Shown here in pieces: positions 7,649 to 16,411 of a stretch of DNA of 64,000 nucleotides. Under the pieces are notes generated by a model. That model searched no databases, was not told the DNA's origin, and saw nothing but the letters and a program-made list of their open reading frames with translations. Both the position numbers and the translations under genes were made by a program. Source of the stretch: Pseudactinotalea terrae (lineage in GTDB: Bacteria; Actinomycetota; Actinomycetes; Actinomycetales; Beutenbergiaceae); contig NZ_WNXZ01000001.1 of NCBI RefSeq assembly GCF_009733845.1, positions 682,001 through 746,000 of the forward strand, written 5' to 3'. Every line of letters starts with the position of its first letter. Position 1 is the stretch's first letter.

Positions 7649-8187
7649 CGAGCCCATGGAGCGCCGATGTCCTTCCAGTCCACCACGCTCAGCGGCACGG
7701 TCAGGACCGGGCGGTGCTGGTGGTGCGCCAGGTGGGCGGCCACCGATCCCTCGACGAACTCCTTCAGGCGCGCGCCGGCACCTGGTGCGCGCGTGCCGAC
7801 GACGATCGCGGCGGCGTCGACCGCGCGGGCAAGGTGGGTCAGGGCACGGTCCGGCCGACCCGCGAGATAGACGAGGCGCCACGGCACGGAGCCGTCCACG
7901 AGCTCGCCGGCCCATCGGGTCAGCGCATCCGAGACGTCGCGCCACGTCTCGTCGTCGGAGTCCGGGTCGAGGGGTGCATGGCGGACGCTGCCGTCGGCGC
8001 TCTCGTCCACCACGTACCGCGAGGGGTCCGCGTAGCCGAGATGAAGCTCCGCGCCGGTCGCGACGGCGAGCAGCACGGCCGTGCGGACAACCAACGGATC
8101 CTGGCCAGGGATCACGCCGACGACCACCGGACGCCCGACGAACGGGACCAGCCGTTCCAGCGCCGGCTGCGGCACCGAGTGGCTCAT
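7645..8187 (-). CDS. Universal stress protein (UspA family)
   Basis: A 180-residue single USP domain: PVVVGVIPGQDP at the N-terminal strand and the nucleotide-binding signature VVGTRAPGAGARLKEFVEGS (G-x2-G-x9-G-S type) near the C-terminus, so ATP binding is likely. Translation runs into crcB through a GTGA overlap. ATG at 8187 is chosen over 8208 because the latter would overlap the divergent nucleotidyltransferase gene. The pairing suggests a role in fluoride or ion stress, but this is inferred only from position. Confidence 0.85.
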   Translation of the reverse strand: MSHSVPQPALERLVPFVGRPVVVGVIPGQDPLVVRTAVLLAVATGAELHLGYADPSRYVVDESADGSVRHAPLDPDSDDETWRDVSDALTRWAGELVDGSVPWRLVYLAGRPDRALTHLARAVDAAAIVVGTRAPGAGARLKEFVEGSVAAHLAHHQHRPVLTVPLSVVDWKDIGAPWAR

Positions 8188-8200
8188 GGTGCGCCATGCT

Positions 8201-8992
8201 ATGCCCATGCATCACCAGGAGGAGACCCTCGCCGCGTACGTGCGCACGGTGGCCGCCGACGAGGAGAGCATCGCCGTCGTCGTCGTGGGCTCGCTCGCGA
8301 GGGGCACCGAGCGCCGGGACTCCGACGTCGACGTCTACCTGATCGTGACGGAGGCGGCCTTCGCTCGCGCGATCGAGCGCGAGCAGCTCAGCTATGTCGA
8401 CACCGCCGTCTCGACATACGACGGCGGATACGTCGACATCAAGGTCGCCACGCTGGACTACTTGCGTCGGGCCGCGGACGAGGGTGACGACCCCGTGCGG
8501 GCGTCCTTCCTCGGCGCCCGGGTGGCATGGAGCAGGGAACCGGAGGTCGCCGACCTCGTGGCCGCGATCCCGGTCCTGCCCGATGCTGTCTGGGAGGACC
8601 GGTCGGCCTCCTTCATCGCCCAGATGCGGCTGTACGGCGGCTACTTCCTCAAGCAGGGAGAGCAGCTCGGCGACGAGTACCTGCTCCGCTGGGCCGCACT
8701 CCACACGGCCAGCTCCGCCGGCAGGGCGCTGCTCGCCCGTGCGCACGTGCTCTTCCCGGGCAACAAGTACCTCAGCGACCTGCTCGCCGGGCTGCCCGAT
8801 CTTCCGAGCGGGTACCTGCAGCTCGCGGACCAGCTTCTCGCCGCACCCACGGCGGAGATCGGCGCGACGTTCCTCGCGCTGGTCGAGGCGCACCACCACT
8901 GGCCGATCAGTCGCGAGCAGACGCTCTCGCGGTTCGTCCGGGAGAACGAGCTCGCGTGGCTGACGCGCGTGCCGCCGCCCGAGTTCCGCTGA
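8201..8992 (+). CDS. Nucleotidyltransferase domain protein (MNT-like)
   Basis: About 263 residues. The N-terminus carries the polymerase-beta-type signature VVVGSLARGTERRDSDVDVY (GS-x10-D-x-D), so a nucleotidyl transfer reaction to a protein or small molecule is expected. The C-terminal two thirds is helical and may bind the acceptor. No HEPN partner gene is adjacent, which argues against a MNT-HEPN toxin-antitoxin pair. Start could be 8201 or 8207; the divergent USP gene starts only 13 bases away, so the message is probably almost leaderless. Confidence 0.8.
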   Translation: MPMHHQEETLAAYVRTVAADEESIAVVVVGSLARGTERRDSDVDVYLIVTEAAFARAIEREQLSYVDTAVSTYDGGYVDIKVATLDYLRRAADEGDDPVRASFLGARVAWSREPEVADLVAAIPVLPDAVWEDRSASFIAQMRLYGGYFLKQGEQLGDEYLLRWAALHTASSAGRALLARAHVLFPGNKYLSDLLAGLPDLPSGYLQLADQLLAAPTAEIGATFLALVEAHHHWPISREQTLSRFVRENELAWLTRVPPPEFR

Positions 8993-8995
8993 GCG

Positions 8996-9604
8996 TCACT
9001 GGAGCCGCGGGTCCTCGGTGGGGTCGAGGTACGGCCGAGGGCAGCTGCTCCCGACCGCCTCCGGCCGCAGCTCGAAGTGCCAGGGTTCGTTGACGTAGAT
9101 CTGGCAGAGCCCGTACTCGGCTCCGAAGCGGGAGAGCCAGTCGACCGCGTCGTAGGGGCCGATGTCGACGGCGTTCCCCGTCACGTGCGGCGATGTCGCC
9201 GGCGTGGCCACCCAGCGGGCTGCTTCCTCCTCGGAGCCGTACGTGGCCACGGCGTCGGCCAGCAGCTGTTGCTGGTACTCCGGTGAGCGCCAGCCGCTCG
9301 TGACGGTGAGGGTGACGCCGCGCGCTCCCGCGGCCTCAGCGGCGTCCTGGAGCGCGTGCAGCAGCGCGGTCTCCAGGTTCGCGACCCCCGGGTACGCGGT
9401 CTCGGTGACCCCCACGCCCTCGGGAAGGACGCCGTCAGCGGCATCGATCACGCCATCGGAACTCGTGGTGCTGGCGGCGGTCGGCGGCTGCGGCGCCGCA
9501 GGCGAGCGCTCGTAGAGCACGAGGCCGACAGTGGCCGCGACGATGACCACCAGACCGATCGCGGTGCTCAGCAGGGGGCCTCGGGTCCGGGTGGGGGCGT
9601 TCAC
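8996..9604 (-). CDS. M15 family D-alanyl-D-alanine carboxypeptidase (VanY-like), membrane anchored
   Basis: Short cytoplasmic N-terminus, one membrane segment (STAIGLVVIVAATVGLVLY), a Ser/Thr/Pro linker and an extracellular M15 peptidase domain. Zinc and catalytic motifs are SPHVTGNAVDIG (S-x2-H-x3-G-x-A-x-D) and EPWHFELR. It should trim the terminal D-Ala of peptidoglycan pentapeptides. GTG at 9604 (202 residues) is preferred because the residues upstream of it are low complexity; an ATG at 9676 is possible. No vancomycin-resistance genes are nearby, so this is a housekeeping cell-wall enzyme. Confidence 0.88.
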   Translation of the reverse strand: MNAPTRTRGPLLSTAIGLVVIVAATVGLVLYERSPAAPQPPTAASTTSSDGVIDAADGVLPEGVGVTETAYPGVANLETALLHALQDAAEAAGARGVTLTVTSGWRSPEYQQQLLADAVATYGSEEEAARWVATPATSPHVTGNAVDIGPYDAVDWLSRFGAEYGLCQIYVNEPWHFELRPEAVGSSCPRPYLDPTEDPRLQ

Positions 9605-9707
9605 CCCACCAGGCTGGCCGCGGGCCGTCCTTCTGTCATCGGCCCGCGGTGCGATGCTGCTGGCGTGGTCTCCCACCGGGGGATCAGGTCGGGGTCAGAC
9701 CAACGAC

Positions 9708-10589
9708 CTACCGCAGCACCCTGCGTGCCGCCTCGCGAAGGGTGTCACCGACCTCCCGGAGCAGGGCGGAGGAACGCCGCCACTGCTGCCAGTAGAGCGG
9801 GACATCGACGACGGCGCGCTCACCCAGGCGGACCAGCTCACCGACGCGGACCTCTTCGCGGCACTCGATCTCGGGGATCATCCCCCAGCCCATGCCGAGC
9901 CTGATGGCTTCGGCGTACTCCGCCGAGGCCGGGATGTAGTGGCTCGGCGGATCGATGCGCGCGCGGGTGAGCTGCGTGAGACAGCGCCGCTGCAGACCGT
10001 CCTTGCGGTCGTACGTGACGGTGGGCGCCACCGACAGGGACGTGGCCTCGACCCCGCCCTCGAACCAGCGCCGGGCGTACCCGGGCGCACAGACCGCGAG
10101 GTAGCGCATCACGCCCAGCCGTTCCACCGAGCATCCGGGTACCGGTTCGGCCTCCGCCGTCACCGCTCCCGCGGCCGCGCCCTCCCGCAGGAGCGCGAGC
10201 GAGTGCGCCTCGTCCTCACGCAGCACCTCGAGGTGGACCAGGTCCACCAGTCCGGCGAGAGGCGGCAGCGCCCAGGTGTGCAGCGAGTCCGAGTTGACGA
10301 CGATCGTCAGCGGCGCCGGCCCGATGGCCTCCGGCGCCAGCTCGGCTCGCAGGTCCGCGCTGAGCTGCTCGAGCTGCCGCGCGAACCGCAGCACCGCGAG
10401 CCCGGCGGCGGTCAGCTCCACGGGCCGGGTCCGGTGCAGCACCGGCCGCCCGAGCTCGGCCTCCAGGGCGCGCACCCGCTGGCTCACCGCCGACGGTGTG
10501 ACCTGCAGCCGGCCGGCCGCAGCCTCGAACGTGCCGGACTCGGCGATCGCGGCGATCGTGCGTGCGGCAGCCACGTCGACGAGGGTCAT
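9708..10589 (-). CDS. lysG: LysR-type regulator LysG/ArgP
   Basis: A 293-residue LysR-type transcription factor. The N-terminal winged HTH reads TFEAAAGRLQVTPSAVSQRV and a substrate-binding domain follows. Length, sequence style and divergent pairing with a LysE exporter match LysG/ArgP, which activates lysE when lysine or arginine accumulates. ATG at 10589 gives the usual MTLVDVAAARTI-type start. The shared 69-bp intergenic region must hold its operator. Confidence 0.9.
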   Translation of the reverse strand: MTLVDVAAARTIAAIAESGTFEAAAGRLQVTPSAVSQRVRALEAELGRPVLHRTRPVELTAAGLAVLRFARQLEQLSADLRAELAPEAIGPAPLTIVVNSDSLHTWALPPLAGLVDLVHLEVLREDEAHSLALLREGAAAGAVTAEAEPVPGCSVERLGVMRYLAVCAPGYARRWFEGGVEATSLSVAPTVTYDRKDGLQRRCLTQLTRARIDPPSHYIPASAEYAEAIRLGMGWGMIPEIECREEVRVGELVRLGERAVVDVPLYWQQWRRSSALLREVGDTLREAARRVLR

Positions 10590-10658
10590 GAAGATGATCT
10601 TATGGTGGATCAGGAACATGAGCTGGGTTGCAGACTCTGGTGGACGTACGGTGCGCGC
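10590..10658. promoter_or_regulatory. Divergent lysG-lysE control region
   Basis: A 69-bp region between the two start codons. An A/T-rich patch at about 10591-10620 (GATGATCTTATGGTGGATCA) contrasts with the surrounding GC-rich sequence and is where the LysG site and the promoters should lie. I cannot define the exact T-N11-A operator. Confidence 0.45.
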
Positions 10659-11267
10659 GTGCTCCCTCTCCTGTCCGGCCTGGCTGCCGGCCTGTCGCTC
10701 ATCGTCGCGATCGGCGCGCAGAACACGTTCGTGCTCCGGCAGGGCTTGGCGCGCAGCAACGTGGGCCTGGTGGTCCTCGTGTGCGCCGCCTCGGACGCGG
10801 TGCTGATCGCCGCGGGTGTGGCTGGGCTCGGAGCCCTCGTGACCCACGCTCCGGTCGCCCTCGAGATCGTCCGCTGGGGCGGCGCCGCCTTCCTCCTCGG
10901 CTACGGCGCGCGAGCGGCGATCAAGGCCTGGCGCGGCGAGTCGATGCCGGATCCGACCGAGCGCCGCGGCACGGCCGGCGCGGCCGTTCTGGCGACCGCG
11001 CTCGCACTCACGTGGCTCAACCCGCACGTGTACCTGGACACCGTGGTGCTGCTCGGTTCGATGGCTGCCACCCATGGAGCCGATCGCTGGTGGTTCGCGC
11101 TGGGGGCGATGACCGGATCCGTGCTCTGGTTCACCGCACTCGGCCTGGGCGCGCGGCTCCTCGTCCCCGTGTTCCGACGGCGGAGCTCGTGGCGCGTGCT
11201 CGACGGCGCCATCGCCGTGGTCATGGTCGTGCTCGCCGCGCAGCTGTTGCTGCGTCACTCCACGTAG
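10659..11267 (+). CDS. lysE: LysE/ArgO family amino acid exporter
   Basis: A 202-residue membrane protein with about six helices. The N-terminal LSLIVAIGAQNTFVLRQGL and central ALTWLNPHVYLDTVVLLG are hallmarks of LysE/ArgO basic amino acid exporters. Start is GTG at 10659. It is divergent from lysG, the expected regulator. Its 3' end overlaps the convergent molybdopterin oxidoreductase gene by 13 bases. Confidence 0.92.
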   Translation: MLPLLSGLAAGLSLIVAIGAQNTFVLRQGLARSNVGLVVLVCAASDAVLIAAGVAGLGALVTHAPVALEIVRWGGAAFLLGYGARAAIKAWRGESMPDPTERRGTAGAAVLATALALTWLNPHVYLDTVVLLGSMAATHGADRWWFALGAMTGSVLWFTALGLGARLLVPVFRRRSSWRVLDGAIAVVMVVLAAQLLLRHST

Positions 11268-12790
11268 ACGTAGATCGTGTGGAGCCCGGTCGACCCGTCC
11301 GGGACCGGAGCGCTGGGTGCCGCGACCTGGTGCTCGCCGTTCGCGTCGGTGGCCCTCACGGTGAGGGTGTGCTTGCCGACGGGCGCCTCCCAGTGCCAGT
11401 ACCACTGCCGCCACGAGTCGATCGAGGGTTCAGCCGCGAGCTCGGCACGCTGCCACGCGCCGTCGGCACCCACGCGTACCTCGACCCGCTCGATGCCGGT
11501 GCGCTGGGCCCAGGCGACCCCGGCAACCACGACCCGGCCCGCAGCGACGCGCGCAGAGGGTGCCGGCACGTCGATCCGTGAGGACATCTTGATCGGCCCC
11601 CGTGCCGACCAGCCGCGCGAGGTCCAGTAGCCGGCGTCGGCGGCGAACGTCGTCACCTTCAGCTCGACCAGCCACTTGGTCGCTGACACATATCCGTACA
11701 GGCCAGGCACCACCATCCGCACCGGGTAGCCGTGCTCGAGGGGGAGCGGCTCACCGTTCATGCCGACGGCGAGAAGCGCGGCCCGGTCGTCGGTCAGCGC
11801 CGCCAGCGGAGTGGAGGCGGTGAACCCGTCGCTGCTGGCCGAGAGCACCATGTCCGCCTCGGGCAGCGGCGCCGCGCGTGCCAACAGCTCCCGGATCGGC
11901 CATCCGGTCCAGACCGCGTTCCCGATCAGGTCGCCGCCGACGGTGTTGGACACGCAGGCGAGCGTCGTCAGCGACTCGACCATCGGCTGGGCGAGAAGCT
12001 CGGCGAAGTCGATCTCGATCTCGTTCTCGACCAGCCCGTGCACCCGGAGCCGCCACTGCGACGCGTCGAGCGCAGGCGGCACGAGCGCCGTGTCGATGCG
12101 ATAGAAGTCCGTGCTCGGCGTGATGTACGGCGGCATGTCCTCGACATCGACCTCGGCATCAGCGGGCACCGTGACGGGGTCGTCGATCTCGGGCAGCACC
12201 ACGTCGGAGCGCTCCGCCTCGCTCCGGTCCCGCCCTGTCAGCACCGAGCCCACCACGGCCACCAACGCCGCGATCACGGTCGTCGCACCGGCCCACCGCA
12301 GCACGGCCCGCCGGTCCGCGTCACTCTCGCTCGGCGCGTTCCGCCATCGGTGCAGGAGCACGCCCGCACCTGCCGCGACGCCGAGCACGCTGGGCAGCGC
12401 GTCGAGCGCGATCGCGCCCGGACGTAGCGCCACCACGGTCACCACAGCCGCCCCGAGCGCCGCGAAGGTCCCGATCGCCAGCCCGCGACGGCCGGAGCCG
12501 CCCTGGTGCTTCGGAGCGCCCAGCACCCCGATCACCCCGCACACGAGGGTGATCACGACGACCATGCCCGCGATCAGCACCTGCTTGTCACGCTGCCCGA
12601 ACGCCGCGATCGCCCAGTCCTTCAGCCATGCGGGCGTGGCGTCGATGAACGCCGCGCCGATCGCGAGCAGCGGGGAGGGCACCGCACCGGCGAGCCCCGC
12701 ACCGGTGAGGACCGCCGCGAGCAGGGTCGCCACCGCGACCGTGACCGCGCCTGCCGCGATCCCGGTGAGCGCTGCCGCGCCGCGTGACAT
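11255..12790 (-). CDS. Membrane-anchored molybdopterin oxidoreductase (sulfite oxidase family)
   Basis: A 511-residue protein. The N-terminal 180 residues hold about five membrane segments, then a linker leads to an extracytoplasmic sulfite-oxidase-type molybdopterin domain (FYRIDTALVPP, WRLRVHGLVENE). The molybdenum-ligating Cys lies in TTLACVSNTVGG (about residue 279). The domain ends with a Mo-co dimerisation-like Ig domain (VEVRVGADGAWQRAEL, YWHWEAPVGKHTLTVRA). The substrate is unknown: the fused-membrane actinobacterial type is not proven to oxidise sulfite. ATG at 12790 is the first start in good context. Confidence 0.9.
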   Translation of the reverse strand: MSRGAAALTGIAAGAVTVAVATLLAAVLTGAGLAGAVPSPLLAIGAAFIDATPAWLKDWAIAAFGQRDKQVLIAGMVVVITLVCGVIGVLGAPKHQGGSGRRGLAIGTFAALGAAVVTVVALRPGAIALDALPSVLGVAAGAGVLLHRWRNAPSESDADRRAVLRWAGATTVIAALVAVVGSVLTGRDRSEAERSDVVLPEIDDPVTVPADAEVDVEDMPPYITPSTDFYRIDTALVPPALDASQWRLRVHGLVENEIEIDFAELLAQPMVESLTTLACVSNTVGGDLIGNAVWTGWPIRELLARAAPLPEADMVLSASSDGFTASTPLAALTDDRAALLAVGMNGEPLPLEHGYPVRMVVPGLYGYVSATKWLVELKVTTFAADAGYWTSRGWSARGPIKMSSRIDVPAPSARVAAGRVVVAGVAWAQRTGIERVEVRVGADGAWQRAELAAEPSIDSWRQWYWHWEAPVGKHTLTVRATDANGEHQVAAPSAPVPDGSTGLHTIYVYVE

Positions 12791-12870
12791 CTGCTCAGTG
12801 TTCGGTGTGCACGCGCTCACCGCAACCATCGCGGCCACGTCGGACCGCACTGCGCCGACGTCGGGCCACG

Positions 12871-14346
12871 TCAGTGGGCGACCGGTGCGTCCTCGACCGC
12901 GTCGACGGACTCGGCGGGCTTGCGGATCAGCGCACCGATGGGCACCGCCAGCGCCGCGAGCACAGCACCGGCCAGGAACGCACCGGTGACACCCGTGGCC
13001 AGCGCCGTGGCCTCGGGAACGCCCTGCTCCTCGAGCGCCACCTGGCGGCTGACCATCAGCACCACGAACATCGCCGTGCCCGCGGCGCCCGCGAGCTGCT
13101 GCACGGTGCCGATCGTCGCTGAGCCGTGCGAGTACAGGTGCGGCTTCAAGGATCCGAGCGCCGAGGTGAACAGCGGCGTGAAGGTGAACGCCAGACCCAC
13201 CGAGAGCAGCACGTGCCAGGCGAGCACGGTCCCCGAGGACGAGTTCTCGTCGAGCCGGGACATCAGGAACAGCGCTATCGCCACCGCGGTGCAGCCGGGC
13301 ATGATCAGCGGCCGCGGCCCCCAGGCGTCGAACAGGCGGCCCACGAGAGGTCCGAGCAGACCCATGGTCAGGCCGCCTGGGACCAGCAGGAGCCCGGTCG
13401 CGAGACTCTCGAGGCCCAGAGCGTCCTGGAGGTACAGGGGCAGCAGGATGATCGTCCCGAACAAGGCCCCCATCAGCACCAGCATCAGCAGCACCGACAA
13501 CGTGAAGGAGCGCGTGGTGAACGTGCGCAGGTCGAGCAGCGCGGCGTCGCGCCTCTGCAGCGAGCGCTGGCGGAGCACGAAGAACACGAGCGCCGCGACG
13601 CCGATCACGATCGGGACCCCGGGCGAGACCGCCGGCGGGTGGTAGACCGACTCACCGATCGAGGACAGCCCGAAGATCAGACCGCCGAACCCGAAGCCGG
13701 AGAGCGCGACCGATGGGAGGTCGAGCGCAAGGCGCCGCGGCTCCGAGACGTTGGGTACGCGCAGGATCCCGATCACCAGCATGGCCACGACCAAGGGCAG
13801 CACCACCCAGAACAACCCGCGCCAGTCCAGCACCGACAGGATCAGCCCGGAGACGGCGGGCCCGATCGCCGGTGCCACGGACATCACGATTGAGATGTTG
13901 CCCATCACGCGGCCACGACGCATCGGCGGGACCAGCTGCATCACGGTCGTCATCAGCAGCGGCATCATGATCGCTGTCCCGACCGCCTGCACCACCCGGC
14001 CGGCCACGAGCACGCTGAAGCTGGGGGCGAGCGCGCAGATCAGCGTGCCGATCGAGAACGAGATCATCGACGTGCAGTACACGGTGCGGGTCGAGAGCCG
14101 CTGCAGGAGGAAGCCCGTGACCGGGATCACCACGGCCATGGTGAGCATGAACGCCGTCGTGACCCACTGGGCGGTGGCGGCCTCGATACCGAGGCCGGTC
14201 ATGATGTGACTGAGTGCCACCCCCATGATCGTCTCGTTGAGGATCAGGACGAAGGCGCTGGCGAGCAGGAGCGTGATCACCAGGCGGGTGCGAGGATCGA
14301 GACGCTGAGGGGCTGATGTTGCATCGGTAGGGGCAGGCGCAGTCAC
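12871..14346 (-). CDS. MFS transporter, DHA2 drug:H+ antiporter family (14 TM)
   Basis: A 491-residue major facilitator with about 14 helices. Motif A-like RLSTRTVYCTS, motif C-like SVAPAIGPAVSGLIL and the TM1 motif LNETIMGVALSHIM resemble the MDR/Lde branch of DHA2 pumps. It probably exports cationic or amphipathic compounds with proton exchange. GTG at 14346 starts the protein (VTAPAPTDATS). No TetR/MarR regulator lies next to it. Confidence 0.9.
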   Translation of the reverse strand: MTAPAPTDATSAPQRLDPRTRLVITLLLASAFVLILNETIMGVALSHIMTGLGIEAATAQWVTTAFMLTMAVVIPVTGFLLQRLSTRTVYCTSMISFSIGTLICALAPSFSVLVAGRVVQAVGTAIMMPLLMTTVMQLVPPMRRGRVMGNISIVMSVAPAIGPAVSGLILSVLDWRGLFWVVLPLVVAMLVIGILRVPNVSEPRRLALDLPSVALSGFGFGGLIFGLSSIGESVYHPPAVSPGVPIVIGVAALVFFVLRQRSLQRRDAALLDLRTFTTRSFTLSVLLMLVLMGALFGTIILLPLYLQDALGLESLATGLLLVPGGLTMGLLGPLVGRLFDAWGPRPLIMPGCTAVAIALFLMSRLDENSSSGTVLAWHVLLSVGLAFTFTPLFTSALGSLKPHLYSHGSATIGTVQQLAGAAGTAMFVVLMVSRQVALEEQGVPEATALATGVTGAFLAGAVLAALAVPIGALIRKPAESVDAVEDAPVAH

Positions 14347-14442
14347 GAGGGACGAGCCTAGATCGGGATGCGCCGTCGTCCACCATGTAATACGCCCAGG
14401 GCGGAACGGGTCAGACGCCGGCTCGGGATCTACCGTCGAGGC

Positions 14443-14871
14443 GTGGATCTCGAGTGGCGTGTCACGGTGCTGCTGGCGGCGTTGGCCGTGGGCGGCATCG
14501 GCTGGCTGCTCCTGCAGCGCGGCCGTGGGGTGCTCAGGACTGCGACCGTCCGGGCCGCGCTGCCGACGGCGGTCGCACCCCATGCAGGGGAGCGGCTCAC
14601 CATCGTCCAGGTCTCCAGCGAGCACTGCTCCTCGTGCGGGCTCGGGGCCCGCGTGTGGCGCAAGGCGGTCGCGGAACAGCCTGGCGTCACCTTCGCCGAG
14701 ATCGACGCCGTCGATCACATGGACCTGGTCCGCGATCTCGGCATCCTGACCACCCCGACCGCGCTGCTCTACGACGGCGCGGGCGTGCTCCGCGGGCGCG
14801 TCACCGGCGCCCCGACCCCGAAGGCGGCTGCCGACGCCGTCGCCACTGCTGAGGTTGGAGTCTCGTCATGA
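14443..14871 (+). CDS. Membrane-anchored thioredoxin-like protein (CSSC)
   Basis: A 142-residue protein: one N-terminal membrane segment (VTVLLAALAVGGIGWLLLQ) then a thioredoxin fold with active site EHCSSCGLGAR (C-x2-C) and cis-Pro segment LTTPTALLYDG. It should be an extracytoplasmic thiol-disulfide oxidoreductase. GTG start at 14443. Its TGA overlaps the ATG of the DUF4395 gene (14868-14871), an arrangement common in actinobacteria. Confidence 0.87.
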   Translation: MDLEWRVTVLLAALAVGGIGWLLLQRGRGVLRTATVRAALPTAVAPHAGERLTIVQVSSEHCSSCGLGARVWRKAVAEQPGVTFAEIDAVDHMDLVRDLGILTTPTALLYDGAGVLRGRVTGAPTPKAAADAVATAEVGVSS

Positions 14872-15326
14872 GCGTCGACGACGCACGTCAGATCAACAAG
14901 GCTGGCATCGACCCACGCGGTCCTCGGATGGGTGCGGCGATCACCGCGGTCCTGCTGATCGCGGCGATCCTGCTCGGCCCAGGCGCCGGCACGATCGTGC
15001 TCGCCGTCGTCGTCGCGTCGTTCCTGCTCGGTGCCCTGCGAGGAGCGCAGGGGACCTGGCAGGGCCTGGTGTTCGCAGCGTTGATCAAGCCGCGCTTGTC
15101 ACCGCCGGAGGAGCTCGAAGCGCCCGAGCCGCCCCAGTTCGCGCAGGTGGTCGGACTGGTGATCACCGGCCTCGGGCTCGGGCTGACGCTGCTGGGCGCG
15201 ACCTGGGCGCTGACCGTGTTCGGCGTGCTGGCCCTGGTTGCTGCCACGCTCAACGCCCTCACCGGCTTCTGCCTCGGCTGCGAGATCTACCTGCTGCTGC
15301 GGCGGTGGGCGACCGCGCGGGCCTGA
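14868..15326 (+). CDS. DUF4395 family integral membrane protein
   Basis: A 152-residue protein with four predicted membrane helices. It begins DARQINKAGIDPRGPR and ends with the family signature NALTGFCLGCEIYLLLRR, whose two Cys (C-x2-C in GFCLGC) may exchange disulfides with the coupled thioredoxin-like protein. ATGA overlap with the upstream gene indicates translational coupling. The molecular function is not known. Confidence 0.9.
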   Translation: MSVDDARQINKAGIDPRGPRMGAAITAVLLIAAILLGPGAGTIVLAVVVASFLLGALRGAQGTWQGLVFAALIKPRLSPPEELEAPEPPQFAQVVGLVITGLGLGLTLLGATWALTVFGVLALVAATLNALTGFCLGCEIYLLLRRWATARA

Positions 15327-15357
15327 CCGGCCTGCGCGATCACCGTGCCGACGATGC

Positions 15358-16344
15358 TCAGGCGAGCGCGGGCATGACCTCGCGCTCGAACAGCTCGATG
15401 CCGCCGCGGTCGAAAGCTGCCTCGGGGAAGTAGCAGATCGCGTAGGCGAGGCCCGCGTCCTTGACCTCGGACAGCCGCTCGACCACCTGCTCCGGCGTGC
15501 CGTACCCGACGTTGTTGCGCAGGCCCGCGACGATCTCGGCCGCGCGGTCGGCCCCCAGCACCGAGGCGACGCGCGCTTCGTGAGCGGCCAACCGGTCGGC
15601 CGCCTCGGCCTCGGTCGCCCCGATGACGATGTTGTAGTCGCTGGTCCGGGTGATCTCCTCGAACGGCCGCCCGACCCTCTCGCAATGGCCCCGCAGGATC
15701 TCGCTCTTGTGCGTGAAGCCCTCGATCGAGCCGTCGAAGTTCGTGTAGTCCGCGTACTGCGCGGCGATCCGCAGCGTCACCTTCTCACCGCCGCCGGCGA
15801 TCCACAGCGGGATGCCACCCTGCTGGAGCGGCAGCGGCCGGACGATCGCGCCGTCGACCTGGTAGTGCCTGCCCTCGAGAGTGGCGACGCCCTCCGTCCA
15901 GGCCTGCCGCATGATCTGGACGCCCTCGTCCAGTCGGGCGAGACGCTCACCGGCGCGCGGGAAGCCGTAGCCGTACGCGCGCCACTCGTGCTCGTACCAG
16001 CCGCCACCGATGCCCATCTGGGTGCGACCGCCCGAGATCACGTCGACGGTGGCTGCCACCTTGGCGAGGTAGGCGGGGTTGCGGTAGCTCATGCAGGAGC
16101 ACATCTGACCGAGCTTGACCCGCGAGGTCGTCGCCGCGAACGCGGCCATCAAGGTCCATGCCTCGTGCGTGGCCTCGTCGGTGGGTTCGGGGGTGGTGTG
16201 GAAGTGGTCGTAGACCCAGATGGAGTCCCAGTCGCCGCCGTCGGCGTGCCTGGCGATCTCCAGCATGCGGTTCCACTGCTCGGCGGGGTCGATGCCGACC
16301 AGGTCGAGGCGCCATCCCTGCGGTACGAAGAGTCCGAATCTCAT
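15358..16344 (-). CDS. LLM-class (F420-dependent) oxidoreductase
   Basis: A 328-residue luciferase-like TIM barrel: MRFGLFVPQG start, SIWVYDHFHTTP, GQMCSCMSYRNPAYLAKVAA and GRTQMGIGGGWYEHEWRAYG are typical of F420-dependent LLM enzymes of actinomycetes. It probably uses F420H2 (or FMN) to reduce or oxidise a small organic substrate that I cannot identify. ATG at 16344 begins exactly at the first barrel strand. Confidence 0.9.
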   Translation of the reverse strand: MRFGLFVPQGWRLDLVGIDPAEQWNRMLEIARHADGGDWDSIWVYDHFHTTPEPTDEATHEAWTLMAAFAATTSRVKLGQMCSCMSYRNPAYLAKVAATVDVISGGRTQMGIGGGWYEHEWRAYGYGFPRAGERLARLDEGVQIMRQAWTEGVATLEGRHYQVDGAIVRPLPLQQGGIPLWIAGGGEKVTLRIAAQYADYTNFDGSIEGFTHKSEILRGHCERVGRPFEEITRTSDYNIVIGATEAEAADRLAAHEARVASVLGADRAAEIVAGLRNNVGYGTPEQVVERLSEVKDAGLAYAICYFPEAAFDRGGIELFEREVMPALA

Positions 16345-16411
16345 GCGCACATCTTGCCGCCTGCGGCCCACGCCGGGAACCGCTGTCCACCCGGAGAGGT
16401 CTGCTGCGCCG

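Noticed and set aside
8188-8200. Fluoride riboswitch controlling the crcB operon
   Set aside because: Only 13 bases separate the USP start from the divergent gene and no crcB-motif RNA is visible within or around it.
8201-8992. MNT-HEPN toxin-antitoxin pair
   Set aside because: The nucleotidyltransferase is longer than MNT antitoxins and no HEPN gene is adjacent; the neighbours are USP and VanY.
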